Source of the DNA: JAAZMI01 sp050948785
GTDB lineage: Bacteria; Bacillota; Dethiobacteria; DTU022; UBA8154
DNA: 64,000 bases
NCBI GenBank assembly: GCA_050948785.1
Contig: JBMNEM010000007.1
Span: forward strand, 55,980-119,979
Direction of reading: 5' to 3'
Position numbers and translations under genes: made by a program. Numbering within the stretch: position 1 is the stretch's first letter; every line of letters starts with the position of its first letter. This document shows, piece after piece, positions 52,633 to 61,586 of the stretch. The notes under the pieces are model-generated. The model saw nothing but the letters and a program-made list of their open reading frames with translations. It did not search any database and was not told the DNA's origin.

Positions 52633-53628
52633 TCACCCTCTTTCAATTTCTTCCAGCAGCTGCCGGGCCTGTTCGATTTTAGAAGGGGGCACTAAAACCC
52701 TGATGTTGGCCAAAGGCCCGACGGTCAGGCCATAAATACTGCCGGCGGCCTCATCCTTCTTTAAAAAAACAGGGATGCCCTCCTCTTCAAGCCTTCCCGC
52801 CAATATGGAGGCCGTCACACTGTCTGTTTCCACGGTGAGCTGCAGCCATTTTCCCGGAAAGTCCCCACCCGGATCATCCATCGCCGGGCGGCCCAGATCA
52901 TAAACCGCCCCTTCCTGAGCAATATCTACATTTTTAAAGACCTGGCCCGCCTCTTCCAGATAAAGCTGGGGATTTCTAAAGGGAAGCAGGTGCGTAAGCA
53001 GCAGCGTCTCCACCCCGGCCTCACAGGCCAGGGATGCGGCCTGCCGGGCGGTTAAATGATTGGTGGCTCCTTTTTGAAGGTCTTCCTCCAAAAAATTGGC
53101 CTCACATAAAAACAGGGCGGCTCCCCGGGCAAAATCGGACAGGAGTGGGAAATACTCCGTATCCGCAGAGTAGACCAATTTCTTTGCCCCTGCAAGATGA
53201 ACCTCCACGGCATAACAGGGAACTGCATGTTTTGTTTTTAAAAATGTAAAAGTAAAAGGCCCTAACTGCAAATTGTGCCCTTCGGCAAGCGCTTCGACAG
53301 CGTAGACGTTTTTATAGGGCAGGCGCATATATTCTTCCACCGGCTCTGCCGGAGCAAATACAGGCAGAGGACGATCGATCTCCCCTCTCGCCAGGCCAAA
53401 CTGCAGGGCGTAGCGCAAAATAAAAAGGTCGGAGAAATGATCGCTGTGCAGGTGAGAAATAACGATCGCCTTGAGTTCTCTGAGTTCGATAAATTGCTGC
53501 AGACGGCTAAGCACACCATTACCGCAATCAATGAGCACAGAATATCCTTCATGCTCCAAAAGATACCCCGAGCACGCCCCGCCGGCGGCCGGGTAAGGGC
53601 CATAAGCTCCCAGGACCGTCAGTTTCAT
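52633..53628 (-). CDS. MBL-fold hydrolase fused to a DUF2007 domain
   Basis: A 331-residue protein. Residues 1-250 are a beta-lactamase-fold hydrolase of the ribonuclease Z-like branch, with the metal motif SHLHSDHFSD near residue 59, SADTEY and LTHLLP as the later metal ligands. Residues about 258-331 (LQLTVETDSVTASILAGRL, EEEGIPVFLKKDE, ANIRVLVPPSKIEQARQLL) are a DUF2007-type putative signalling domain. The fusion is unusual and suggests that the ligand-binding module controls the hydrolase. The substrate is unknown; phosphodiesters are typical for the branch. Confidence 0.85.
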   Translation of the reverse strand: MKLTVLGAYGPYPAAGGACSGYLLEHEGYSVLIDCGNGVLSRLQQFIELRELKAIVISHLHSDHFSDLFILRYALQFGLARGEIDRPLPVFAPAEPVEEYMRLPYKNVYAVEALAEGHNLQLGPFTFTFLKTKHAVPCYAVEVHLAGAKKLVYSADTEYFPLLSDFARGAALFLCEANFLEEDLQKGATNHLTARQAASLACEAGVETLLLTHLLPFRNPQLYLEEAGQVFKNVDIAQEGAVYDLGRPAMDDPGGDFPGKWLQLTVETDSVTASILAGRLEEEGIPVFLKKDEAAGSIYGLTVGPLANIRVLVPPSKIEQARQLLEEIERG

Positions 53629-53812
53629 TTTATAAAATACACCTCCACTTTTTTGCAGCCTCCCCTTCTTGGCTGGAAAGAGCTCCTTTTAAAATTATAC
53701 CCCGGAAAGCTCTTCTGAAAAAGATACTTCCGGGGTTTTGCCGGCTTTAATGAAAACGTCGGTGAAATAATGATGCATAAGGCTCTCAGAAAAACCTAAC
53801 TTGGGAAGATTA

Positions 53813-54067
53813 TTAATAATGTCCACGACAACTGATGATATTGATATTTATTCCTTCAATTGAATAAATCAGTCTATGTTCATCCGATATGCGTCTACTC
53901 CAATAGCCTGATAACTCATGTTTTAAAGCCTCAGGTTTACCAATGCCTTTATTGCCATTTCGCTCAATATCTCTAATGAGATCATTGATTCGTTGTAAAA
54001 TCCGTTTATTTTCCGTTTGCCAATATAAATACTCTCTCCAGGCAGTCCTTGTAAAAACCTTATTCAT
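53813..54067 (-). CDS. yoeB: YoeB-type mRNA interferase toxin
   Basis: An 84-residue Txe/YoeB-family toxin, a ribosome-dependent mRNA endonuclease. Features are FTRTAWREYLYWQTENKR at the N terminus, INDLIRDIERNG, GKPEALKHELSGYWSRRI and the C-terminal HRLIYSIEG...CRGHY, whose His and Tyr match the active site. It overlaps the antitoxin gene by eight bases, the normal antitoxin-first order. No disruption is seen. Confidence 0.93.
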   Translation of the reverse strand: MNKVFTRTAWREYLYWQTENKRILQRINDLIRDIERNGNKGIGKPEALKHELSGYWSRRISDEHRLIYSIEGININIISCRGHY

Positions 54068-54314
54068 CTATTAAATCTGCCTTAATCGTTTTTCCAGCTT
54101 TTAGTTCCTCTATTGAACGTAAAATTTTATTATAGTATTCCGGGTTAGTTCTCACATATAGATTTTCCATAATGTTGTTATACTCGTCTTCTGACATTAA
54201 AACGACATTGCCTCCCTTTTTTCGAGTAACAATAATCGTCTCAAAATCCTGATTGGCAGTATCACAGTATTTTTTTAAGTTTTCCCTTAAAGTCGAATAG
54301 TTAACAGCAAGCAT
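54060..54314 (-). CDS. yefM: YefM/Phd-type antitoxin
   Basis: An 84-residue antitoxin that binds YoeB with its disordered C terminus and DNA with its N-terminal domain. It opens MLAVNYSTLRENLKKYCD, followed by ETIIVTRKKGGNVVLMSEDEYNNIMEN, the Phd/YefM core. ATG at 54314 has GGAGGTG seven bases upstream; the longer frame to 54335 runs through the operator. It precedes yoeB in one transcript. Confidence 0.93.
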   Translation of the reverse strand: MLAVNYSTLRENLKKYCDTANQDFETIIVTRKKGGNVVLMSEDEYNNIMENLYVRTNPEYYNKILRSIEELKAGKTIKADLIDE

Positions 54315-54329
54315 GAAAAGCACCTCCTT

Positions 54330-54345
54330 GTACAATATATTGTAC
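54330..54345. promoter_or_regulatory. operator palindrome of the yefM-yoeB pair
   Basis: GTACAATATATTGTAC, a perfect 16-bp palindrome 16 bases before the yefM ATG. YefM-type antitoxins bind TGTACA-containing dyads, and both ends here read TGTAC; autorepression is therefore likely. Confidence 0.7.
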
Positions 54346-54359
54346 GATACACTTTCTTT

Positions 54360-54569
54360 TTATTCAAGCTCTAGAAGCTGTTCTAATACGGCTTTGGCTT
54401 CGTTCGCCTCAAATTTTCTCACCCGAATTGCAACAGGTCCGACAAGGGGATTAAAATTTGTACCAAACTGGCCCAGGCCGAATAAATTTTGCAATCCTTC
54501 ATTTGCGCAGTATTGTCTGTCTTTTAATAGAACCACATTTATAGTATGATTATTATAGTCTAGTTCCAT
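54360..54569 (-). pseudogene. DUF2007-like fragment, N-terminally truncated
   Basis: A 69-codon frame with INVVLLKDRQYCANEGLQNL, then FGLGQFGTNFNPLVGPVAI and RVRKFEANEAKAVLEQLLEL, the C-terminal two thirds of a DUF2007 domain. An in-frame stop lies 18 bases above the ATG, and the usual first strand and helix are missing. No convincing ribosome binding site is present. It resembles the C-terminal module of the MBL gene 1 kb away. It could also be a shortened but functional gene. Confidence 0.5.
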
Positions 54570-54605
54570 TATTTTAGCTATTCCTTATGGTGAGGAGGCA
54601 GAACG

Positions 54606-55310
54606 GTGCAGCCGATCATCACAGCCCGCGGTTTAAGCAAGTTTTACAAGATGGGCGAAGTTACTGTAGAGGCACTGCAGGGTGTTGATCTTGAGCTCTT
54701 TGAGGGCGAACTGGTTGTCGTCCTCGGCCCCAGCGGTTCGGGGAAAAGCACCCTGTTAAATATTGTCGGGGGCATGGATCAACCCACCGGCGGCGAACTG
54801 TACTATCAGGATCTGCCCCTGCACAAGGCCGATCCCAGGCAGCTGACCCTTTATCGCCGCAATGATGTGGGCTTTGTTTTTCAGTTCTACAACCTCATGC
54901 CCAATCTCACTGCCTATGAGAATATAAACCTTTCTGTCCAGATATCCAAAAATCCCCTTTCCATTGAAGAACTGCTGGAGAAGGTCGAATTATCCGACCG
55001 CCGGAACCATTTCCCTTCCCAGCTCTCCGGAGGAGAACAGCAGCGCATTGCCCTGGCCAGGGCCCTGGCCAAAAATCCCCAGCTGCTGTTGTGTGATGAA
55101 CCCACCGGGGCTCTGGATTTTAAGACCAGTATCCAGATTCTAAAACTGCTCCGGGATTTTTGTCAAACATATAATAAAACGGTGGTCATTATTACTCACA
55201 ACACGGCCATCTCCAAAATAGCGGACCGGGTGCTCTACTTAAAGGACGGCATGCTCGACCGCATTGCCGCAAATGAAAACCCGCTGCCGCCGGAGAAGGT
55301 GACCTGGTGA
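54606..55310 (+). CDS. MacB/LolD-type ABC transporter ATP-binding protein
   Basis: A 234-residue ATPase powering an FtsX-type permease. It has Walker A VLGPSGSGKSTLLNIVGGMD, the Q-loop GFVFQFYNLMPNLTAYEN typical of the MacB/LolD class, signature QLSGGEQQRIALARAL, Walker B LLLCDEPTGALD and the H-loop VIITHNTAI. Start GTG at 54606 with GGAGG nine bases upstream. Its stop overlaps the permease start (TGATG), indicating translational coupling. Confidence 0.94.
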   Translation: MQPIITARGLSKFYKMGEVTVEALQGVDLELFEGELVVVLGPSGSGKSTLLNIVGGMDQPTGGELYYQDLPLHKADPRQLTLYRRNDVGFVFQFYNLMPNLTAYENINLSVQISKNPLSIEELLEKVELSDRRNHFPSQLSGGEQQRIALARALAKNPQLLLCDEPTGALDFKTSIQILKLLRDFCQTYNKTVVIITHNTAISKIADRVLYLKDGMLDRIAANENPLPPEKVTW

Positions 55311-57688
55311 TGTTGTGGAAAAAAATGTTGCGGGATTTAAATGATCAGAAGGGCGCCTATCTCGCGTGCATGGTCATCATTGTCCTTGGATTGATGGTCT
55401 TTACCGCTTTTTCCATGATGCTGCAAAATTTGAAATTGTCACAACAAGTCTTTTACCAAAACCAAAATTTTGCAGATGGCTTTGCCCAAGTTGAAGGCCT
55501 GCCCTTTTCCGAGGTGAGCAAGCTGGCAGATCTGGAGGGAATCGCTCAGATCGAGGGGCGTTTTGTAACGGATATACGCGTCTTATTTCCCGGCAGAGAA
55601 GAAAATGTTTACCTGCGCCTCATTTTTGTCGATCCCGAGGCAGAAAACCGGATTAACGATATGCTGCTCCTGCAGGGCAGGACCCTACAGCAGGGGAAAA
55701 TGAATATCCAGATCGACAACAAGTTTTTTGCCGCGAATGATCTGAATTTGAATGATAAACTAGAAATTATCGCCGGCGGCCGGAGAAAAGAGCTGCTGAT
55801 CACCGGTGTGGGCACCAGCCCGGAATTTATCTATGCCCTGCGCACTGCGGCGGATATCTACCCTACCCCGGAAACATTTGGGGTTGCCTTTGTGCCGCTG
55901 GAAATGCTGCCCACGTTTTTGCCCGGTGAAAATACATTTAACGACCTTGTTTTTACCCTGAACCCGGGAGCCGACTACGATGATGTGCAGCGGGTGCTGA
56001 AATACGAACTGGAACCTTATGGTTTGAAAAGTATAATTGCCAGGGACGATCAAACCAGCCATTTACTTCTTACGGAAGAAATGCGGGGGCTGGAGACAAT
56101 GTCCAAGGTCATGCCGGTGCTCTTTCTTTCCATCGCCGCCGTGATTCTTTACATTGTCGTGCAAAGGATGATCGAGCAGCAACGGGGGCAGATCGGCATT
56201 TTAAAAGCGATCGGCTACACAAATCGAGAAGTGATCCTGCACTATTTATCACATACCCTGATCATCGGCCTGGCCGGCGGGCTGGCCGGGACACTGCTGG
56301 GAATCGTCCTTTCATATCCCATCACCAATCTCTACCTGCTGTTTTTTAATATGCCGATTTTGACGGGCAAATTCTCAACCGCCTATTATTTTATCTTCAG
56401 CATTCTCCTGGCGCTGACATTTTCCCTGTCGGCCGGCTACCTGGGCTGTAAAAAGGTGCTGACCCTGGAACCTGCAGAAGCCATGCGCCCGCCGGCCCCG
56501 CCGGCCGGGAAGAGAGTCTGGCTGGAAAGGATCCCCGTCCTGTGGAAGATGCTCACTGTCCAGGGGATGATGTCCGTGCGGAATATCGCACGCAACAAGG
56601 GCCGCAGCCTTTTTATTTTTGGAGGGATCACGCTTTGCTTTGCCATCTCCTGCTTTTCCTGGTCGATGAACGACTTGATGCAAAAAATGCTTTTTGACCA
56701 GTATGAAAAAGTGGAAACATATGATCTAAAAATTACTCTTGCCGCGCCTCTGACGGAGCACCGCGTCTCCCGGGAGTTGGGCGCATTTCCCGGCGTGCAG
56801 CATCTGGAAGCCATGGCCGAGGTTCCCGTGACCTTGCAAAACAAGTGGCGGCAAAAAGATGTGCAGCTGCTGGGAATCGCTGAAAACAGCTCTCTTTATC
56901 ACATTTTAGACAAAAACGGGCAAGAAGTTGCCCCCCCAAAAGACGGCCTCCTTTTATCGGAGCGGCTGGCCATGCTTCTCCATGCGGAACCGGGAACGAT
57001 GCTCAGCGTCAAATCCCTGCTGGGCGACTCTGCTACCCGGGAAGACAGAGACAAACAGCTGCCGGTTGTGGGAATTATTCCACAGTACCTGGGGCTGAAC
57101 GCCTACATGGACCTGCATGCTCTGCAGGGTTTTTTAAGGGAGGACGGCCTGGCAACTTCCTTTCTGCTCCATATGGACGAAACATCCGTTTCACATCTGC
57201 AGGAAGAATACAGGCAGAGTAATTTCATCAGCAACATGGATGAGCGCAGAGAAAGGATCAGGAAGCTCGATGAAATGATGGCCTCTTTCGGCAGCATGAT
57301 CTACATCTATGCCCTGATCGGGATTATCTTGGGTTTTTCCATTATTTATATTTCTTCGATCATTACCACCTCGGAGCGCAGCAGAGAGCTGGCCTCGATG
57401 ATGGTGCTGGGCATGACGCCGGCCGAAGTGCTTTCCGTGGTAACTTTTGAACAATGGTTTATCAGCGCCCTGGGCATCACTGCCGGAATACCGGTAGCCA
57501 AGCTGTTTATGTCGGGTATTTCGCTGGCCATGAGCAGCGATGTTTTTACAATACCTCCGCTGATAACCACTTCTTCTTATCTCCAAGCTGCTGTGGTGAC
57601 GGTAGTATCCATCTGGATTGCCCAAAAGTTTGCCGGCAGAAAAATTCGCCGTTTAAGCCTGGTCGAAGTCTTGAAATCAGCAGAATAA
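55310..57688 (+). CDS. FtsX-like ABC transporter permease
   Basis: A 792-residue permease with two FtsX modules. The first N-terminal helix (MVIIVLGLMVFTAFSMML) is followed by an external MacB-PCD-like domain, then three helices near residues 270-390 (VLFLSIAAVILYIVVQRM, LIIGLAGGLAGTLLGIVL and another). A second external domain and three final helices follow (IYALIGIILGFSIIYISSII, WFISALGITAGIPV). The motif QQRGQIGILKAIGYTNREV is the coupling segment. ATG at 55310 overlaps the ATPase stop. With the adaptor downstream it makes a tripartite-like efflux unit, the substrate being unknown. Confidence 0.92.
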   Translation: MLWKKMLRDLNDQKGAYLACMVIIVLGLMVFTAFSMMLQNLKLSQQVFYQNQNFADGFAQVEGLPFSEVSKLADLEGIAQIEGRFVTDIRVLFPGREENVYLRLIFVDPEAENRINDMLLLQGRTLQQGKMNIQIDNKFFAANDLNLNDKLEIIAGGRRKELLITGVGTSPEFIYALRTAADIYPTPETFGVAFVPLEMLPTFLPGENTFNDLVFTLNPGADYDDVQRVLKYELEPYGLKSIIARDDQTSHLLLTEEMRGLETMSKVMPVLFLSIAAVILYIVVQRMIEQQRGQIGILKAIGYTNREVILHYLSHTLIIGLAGGLAGTLLGIVLSYPITNLYLLFFNMPILTGKFSTAYYFIFSILLALTFSLSAGYLGCKKVLTLEPAEAMRPPAPPAGKRVWLERIPVLWKMLTVQGMMSVRNIARNKGRSLFIFGGITLCFAISCFSWSMNDLMQKMLFDQYEKVETYDLKITLAAPLTEHRVSRELGAFPGVQHLEAMAEVPVTLQNKWRQKDVQLLGIAENSSLYHILDKNGQEVAPPKDGLLLSERLAMLLHAEPGTMLSVKSLLGDSATREDRDKQLPVVGIIPQYLGLNAYMDLHALQGFLREDGLATSFLLHMDETSVSHLQEEYRQSNFISNMDERRERIRKLDEMMASFGSMIYIYALIGIILGFSIIYISSIITTSERSRELASMMVLGMTPAEVLSVVTFEQWFISALGITAGIPVAKLFMSGISLAMSSDVFTIPPLITTSSYLQAAVVTVVSIWIAQKFAGRKIRRLSLVEVLKSAE

Positions 57689-57703
57689 AGAAAGAGAAGG
57701 CGG

Positions 57704-58960
57704 GTGGAGCTTATGCAAAAAAAATGGAAGATCGTTTTTGGGGGTTTGCTGGCCATAATTGTACTGGCGATAATCCTGCTAAATGCGGCCCAAGGACTGG
57801 AAGCGGAGCTGCTGGAAGTGCAGCCCCGGGATATCGCCAAAACCTTTAAAGAAGAGGGCAAGGTCATTTCCGAAGTAGATCGCCCCATCCATGCCCTTTA
57901 CGGTGGTGAAATTCGCCAGCTCCATGTAGAAGAGGGCCAAGAGGTAAAAAAAGGCGACCTGCTGGCGGTAATCAGCTCAGAGGAACTCGCCCTGCAGCTG
58001 CGACAGCTGGAGGCACAGCTCCAAAGCCTCCGGGGCGAAGAGGAAAAAACATTGCTGGAACCGCAGCAGTCCACGATAAAAAGCCAGGAACTGCTGCTGC
58101 AGCAGGCCCGGCAGGACCTGGAAACAGCAGAAATCAACCTGGCAAGAATGAAAGAGCTCTATGAAACAGGCAGCGCCTCCAAAAAGGAATATGAAGAGGC
58201 GCACCATGCGGCAGAAGCGGCCGCAATTAACCTGGAGCTGCAAGCAGAGGCCCTGTCCCTGCTGGAGAAAACTTACAGCCCGGCCGGCGGAACCAGGGAG
58301 TATTACGCGGGAAGAAAAGAAGCCTTGCAGGCGCAAATCGATCTACTGCAGTACCAGCTGGAGAGGTGCGCCCTGACCGCTCCGGTGGACGGAACAGTGG
58401 CCAATCTTGCAGTCCGGGAAGGAGAGATGTCCAACCCCGGTGTGCCAATCATGAGTATCTTTCAAAAAGGCAATTCCACAATCGAAGTATTCGTGCACGC
58501 CGAGGATGTACAGAGCATTGAAACCGGAATGCAGGTTGTTCTCCTTCCGGACAGGAATGTTCAGGAGCATATTTTCCAGGGTACGGTGCAGAGGATAGCC
58601 CCGACAGCCGTGGAGACTATCTCGGCCCTGGGGTTGGCCGAACAGCGGGTCAAGATTATTGTCGAACCGGCTGCAGCCGAATCGCCGGCTCTGTTTCCCG
58701 GCTACAAATTAGATGTTGAGTTTACCATTGATAAAAAAGAAAACAAACTGGTTGTGCCCAAAACAGTGCTCTTCCCTTATGAAGAGGGGGAAGCCCTCTG
58801 GGTTGTAAGGGAGGGGAAAGCAGCAGTACAGCCCGTGGAAACAGGATTTGAAAATGACAGGGAAGTCGTGATTGAACAAGGGCTGGAAAGGGGAGATCTG
58901 GTGATCCTCAACCCCCAGCTGGAAGGGCTCAAAGCAGGAAAGAAAATAATGGCCAAATAA
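57704..58960 (+). CDS. HlyD/MacA-family efflux adaptor protein
   Basis: A 418-residue membrane-fusion protein. One N-terminal helix (IVFGGLLAIIVLAIILLNAA) anchors it, so it faces outside. The split biotinyl-like half-motifs GGEIRQLHVEEGQEVKKGD and LTAPVDGTVANLAVREGEM flank a long coiled coil (about residues 95-210, LQLRQLEAQLQSLRGEEE). The C-terminal beta-barrel includes YEEGEALWVVREGKA. Start is either GTG at 57704 or ATG at 57713; both have weak site spacing. It lies 15 bases after the FtsX gene and would couple it to the cell wall side. Confidence 0.92.
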   Translation: MELMQKKWKIVFGGLLAIIVLAIILLNAAQGLEAELLEVQPRDIAKTFKEEGKVISEVDRPIHALYGGEIRQLHVEEGQEVKKGDLLAVISSEELALQLRQLEAQLQSLRGEEEKTLLEPQQSTIKSQELLLQQARQDLETAEINLARMKELYETGSASKKEYEEAHHAAEAAAINLELQAEALSLLEKTYSPAGGTREYYAGRKEALQAQIDLLQYQLERCALTAPVDGTVANLAVREGEMSNPGVPIMSIFQKGNSTIEVFVHAEDVQSIETGMQVVLLPDRNVQEHIFQGTVQRIAPTAVETISALGLAEQRVKIIVEPAAAESPALFPGYKLDVEFTIDKKENKLVVPKTVLFPYEEGEALWVVREGKAAVQPVETGFENDREVVIEQGLERGDLVILNPQLEGLKAGKKIMAK

Positions 58961-59124
58961 GCATAAAAACTGCAATTAACAGCGCATCCGGTTTTCCCGG
59001 GCAAAGTATGCCTGGAATATCGTAGTTATTTTCGATAATCCTTCAAAAAGAGGTTGCTTTTAATCAAACGATATGGTATTTTTAAGTTAGATAGTATTAC
59101 TGGGTAGGAAAAGAGGCGTGTACT

Positions 59125-59385
59125 ATGAATCCTAAAATAATAAAAGTTCGATACAAAGGGCAAGTTACGATTCCTCAGTACCTCCGTGAAAAACTTGATA
59201 TTGGCGAAGGAGATTATCTTAGCTGTGAACTCCATGGTGACCGCATTCTCTTAAGAAAGGCATCCGCCTTCAGGCAGGCCAGTTATGAAGATGGGATCTG
59301 GAAATTAATCGGCACTGCAGAGGATAAAGAAGGCCGTAAAGATGTTTCTACTAATAAACATAAGTACTTAGGGGATAAGGTATGA
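59125..59385 (+). CDS. vapB: AbrB-type antitoxin (VapB)
   Basis: An 86-residue SpoVT/AbrB swapped-hairpin DNA-binding protein: IIKVRYKGQVTIPQYLREKLD followed by GEGDYLSCELHGDRILLRKA. The C-terminal tail is charged and probably binds the toxin. ATG follows AGAGG by nine bases. It overlaps the PIN gene by four bases (ATGA), the usual antitoxin-toxin coupling. Confidence 0.9.
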   Translation: MNPKIIKVRYKGQVTIPQYLREKLDIGEGDYLSCELHGDRILLRKASAFRQASYEDGIWKLIGTAEDKEGRKDVSTNKHKYLGDKV

Positions 59386-59783
59386 AAATTTTTGTAGATT
59401 CCAGCGCTGTAGCTGCACTAATTATTAAAAATGATGAGAACCATGAAAGTGCAGTAATCAGCCTAAAACAGATGACAGAAAGAAACGTGGAAATGGTTCT
59501 TTCCAATTTTATTCTGGCGGAAACATATAATTTAATTGCTGCACGAACTTACCCGGGCAAAGCCAGAGAATGGATTTTAACCAACACTTGGACGGTAGAA
59601 AGAGTAACTCCTGCTGACGAAAATGAAGCTCTAAAGATAATTGAAAAGTATGCTGATAAAGATTTTTCATATACCGATGCAACAAGTTTTTCCATGATTA
59701 AACGTCTTGGATTAAATTTAGCCTTTACTTTTGACCGTCATTTTAGACAGTATGGAATTTTAACCCAGAAAGAATTTCAGTGA
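59382..59783 (+). CDS. vapC: PIN-domain ribonuclease toxin (VapC)
   Basis: A 133-residue PIN-fold RNase. The acidic active-site residues are visible in KIFVDSSAVAALI (first Asp), SNFILAETYNLI (Glu) and DKDFSYTDATSFSMIK with FTFDRHFRQYG (later Asp residues). The paired AbrB-type antitoxin precedes it with an ATGA overlap. The RNA target is unknown; relatives cut tRNA or rRNA. Confidence 0.92.
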   Translation: MKIFVDSSAVAALIIKNDENHESAVISLKQMTERNVEMVLSNFILAETYNLIAARTYPGKAREWILTNTWTVERVTPADENEALKIIEKYADKDFSYTDATSFSMIKRLGLNLAFTFDRHFRQYGILTQKEFQ

Positions 59784-59805
59784 TTCCACCTAAAATCACC
59801 AATAA

Positions 59806-59834
59806 ACCAGCCGCGGGGTCAGTCCCTGTGGCTG
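59806..59834 (+). repeat. dispersed GGGG-A/T-CGGTCC-like repeat, diverged copy
   Basis: ACCAGCCGCGGGGTCAGTCC followed by CTGTGGCTG, matching the other copies except in the core (TCAG for ACGG). It lies just after vapC. Confidence 0.65.
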
Positions 59835-59893
59835 ACACTATACCAGGTGACCACGCAAGATCCATCATTTTTAGTTATTTCACTGCTATTACT

Positions 59894-60730
59894 CTACTCT
59901 ATATTCGTCACCAACACTTCATCAATTTCGCCCCGTTTGTCAGCTTTGGAATTAATTGCCCTTTTGGCTTGTATTATTTCAATGCGGTACTCCCTGTAAA
60001 GGTCTTTAATAAAATCTGTGGCCGAATTGGAAAGAAGGAATTTTATGCCTTTCTCGTGCAACTGATCACAAGCCTTTTTTAATCTTTTTTGCTCATCCCG
60101 GTCAAATCCACCCTTGTCATAGCCTGTAAAACTTGCCGTATCCGAAACCGGGTCATATGGAGGATCAAGGTAGACAAAGTCTCCTTTCCCCGCTCCCTTT
60201 AAAACTTCCTCGAAATCCTTGCAAGTAAATGCAGCCCTGGCCTTGCTGAAATAATTGCTAACGGCCCTTAAAGTGATTTCGTTTACAATGTTTGGGTTCT
60301 TGTAATTCCCAAAAGGCACATTGAATTCCCCGGCCTTGTTAACCCTGAATAAGCCATTATAGCATGTTTTATTGAGGAAAATTATCCTTGAAGCTCTTTG
60401 GATGCGAGTAAGCTTCTTGTACCCCTCCTTATCCCGGTCTATCTCGCGTATCTGGTAAAAATAATCTTCCTCGTTTTTATGTCGCTTTAAATCCGCGATC
60501 AATTCCTCGACATTATCCTTTATGACCTCGTAAATATTAATTAACTCACCATTGATGTCATTTACAACAAATTTCTTTGGCTGCAGTTCAAACAAAACAG
60601 CTCCGCCGCCAAGGAAAGGCTCGTAATATGTGGAGAAAGTTTTCGGGACATATTTCGTGATCTGGTCTATTATTTGCCGTTTTCCGCCGACCCATTTTAC
60701 TACAGGTGCAACTAACTTATTTTTTGCCAT
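59894..60730 (-). CDS. Dam-family DNA adenine N6-methyltransferase
   Basis: A 278-residue alpha-class methyltransferase of the Dam/DpnIIA type, likely to modify GATC. AdoMet-binding PVVKWVGGKRQIIDQITKY and YYEPFLGGGAVLFEL open the protein, FVVNDINGELINIYEVIK follows, then the recognition region and the catalytic DFVYLDPPYDPVSD near residue 192. The C terminus RAINSKADKRGEIDEVLVTN is the family ending. No cognate endonuclease (DpnII/MboI type) is next to it. The role may be regulation, or defence as part of the accessory cluster with PglZ. Confidence 0.93.
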   Translation of the reverse strand: MAKNKLVAPVVKWVGGKRQIIDQITKYVPKTFSTYYEPFLGGGAVLFELQPKKFVVNDINGELINIYEVIKDNVEELIADLKRHKNEEDYFYQIREIDRDKEGYKKLTRIQRASRIIFLNKTCYNGLFRVNKAGEFNVPFGNYKNPNIVNEITLRAVSNYFSKARAAFTCKDFEEVLKGAGKGDFVYLDPPYDPVSDTASFTGYDKGGFDRDEQKRLKKACDQLHEKGIKFLLSNSATDFIKDLYREYRIEIIQAKRAINSKADKRGEIDEVLVTNIE

Positions 60731-60740
60731 CTTTTATCCC

Positions 60741-61517
60741 TCAATTCAGAGAAAAAGGGGGTTCGTGGGCCAGAAACTGCAGGAGCTCTGCAGCTGCTTT
60801 TTCCTGTTGGGGGTCTCCCCTCACAACCAGCCGGACACTGCCTTCAGCCCCACCAACGCCGCCGCCCGCAACCAGCTCCGCCTCTGCTCCGGTCAACAGG
60901 GTAAGGGCGTCAATTTCTGTAAAAACCTGACCCGGCACGGGAAGAAGACGCGGGCCGCACGCCCCCGGCTCGTTCAAAATTCCTGCCAGGGCATCGAGGT
61001 CACCATGAATACGCTTCTCCAGCCCCACAGGCAAGAACAGGCGCACACGACGCCCGACCACGGCCTGCAAGGCGACGGCGATTGTTCCTCCTTGGGGATG
61101 GCCAATATAAATCGCCGCCCGTTTCCGCTGCAGATCGAGAGCGTTGGCACCCTTCAGGATAACATCACCTTCTTTTAAAGCATCTACAACATCAAAGATC
61201 GTTTTACCCTTCTGCCAGACGCCGCCGGTAATAATCACGTCATCGGGAAAACCGCGTTCATCCGGCAGCAGCCCGACATCAGTCGTGGCCTGCGAAGGTG
61301 GAAGCGTAATCCCGCGAAAGAAGCGCCTGCGATCAAAGCCCCCCTCGTCTAATGCTCCAATCCTCCCCAGTATCTCCTCGGCGACATAGCCATTTGTTGT
61401 CCCGGCTACAATTACAACAGTCCCATGAGCAACTGCGCTTTGTATCTCCGGATGCAAAGCCAGCGCCTTGCCGATCAGGCGCTTTCCTGCTGCCGGTGTA
61501 ATAATGTACTGTTTCAT
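60741..61517 (-). CDS. conserved protein of unknown function, 258 aa
   Basis: The frame begins MKQYIITPAAGKRLIGKALA and continues VVIVAGTTNGYVAEEIL, DVILKGANALDL, YIGHPQGGTIAVALQAVVG and LFLPVGLEKRI. Gly/Ala-rich strands alternate with helices, giving the look of a Rossmann-like or nucleotide-binding fold. ATG at 61517 with GGAGG eight bases upstream is preferred; the reading frame extends to 61637 only through two copies of the dispersed repeat. It ends ten bases from the Dam gene, same strand. I do not recognise the family. Confidence 0.75.
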   Translation of the reverse strand: MKQYIITPAAGKRLIGKALALHPEIQSAVAHGTVVIVAGTTNGYVAEEILGRIGALDEGGFDRRRFFRGITLPPSQATTDVGLLPDERGFPDDVIITGGVWQKGKTIFDVVDALKEGDVILKGANALDLQRKRAAIYIGHPQGGTIAVALQAVVGRRVRLFLPVGLEKRIHGDLDALAGILNEPGACGPRLLPVPGQVFTEIDALTLLTGAEAELVAGGGVGGAEGSVRLVVRGDPQQEKAAAELLQFLAHEPPFSLN

Positions 61518-61551
61518 GCGCTGGACCTCCTTCCAGTTTCTCAAATTGTCC

Positions 61552-61580
61552 CCAACCGCGGGGACGGTCCTTGTGGCTGG
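61552..61580 (+). repeat. dispersed GGGGACGGTCC hairpin repeat
   Basis: CCAACCGCGGGGACGGTCC followed by TTGTGGCTGG, immediately upstream of the gene at 60741-61517 and 35 bases from another copy. Confidence 0.8.
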
Positions 61581-61586
61581 TCCTGA

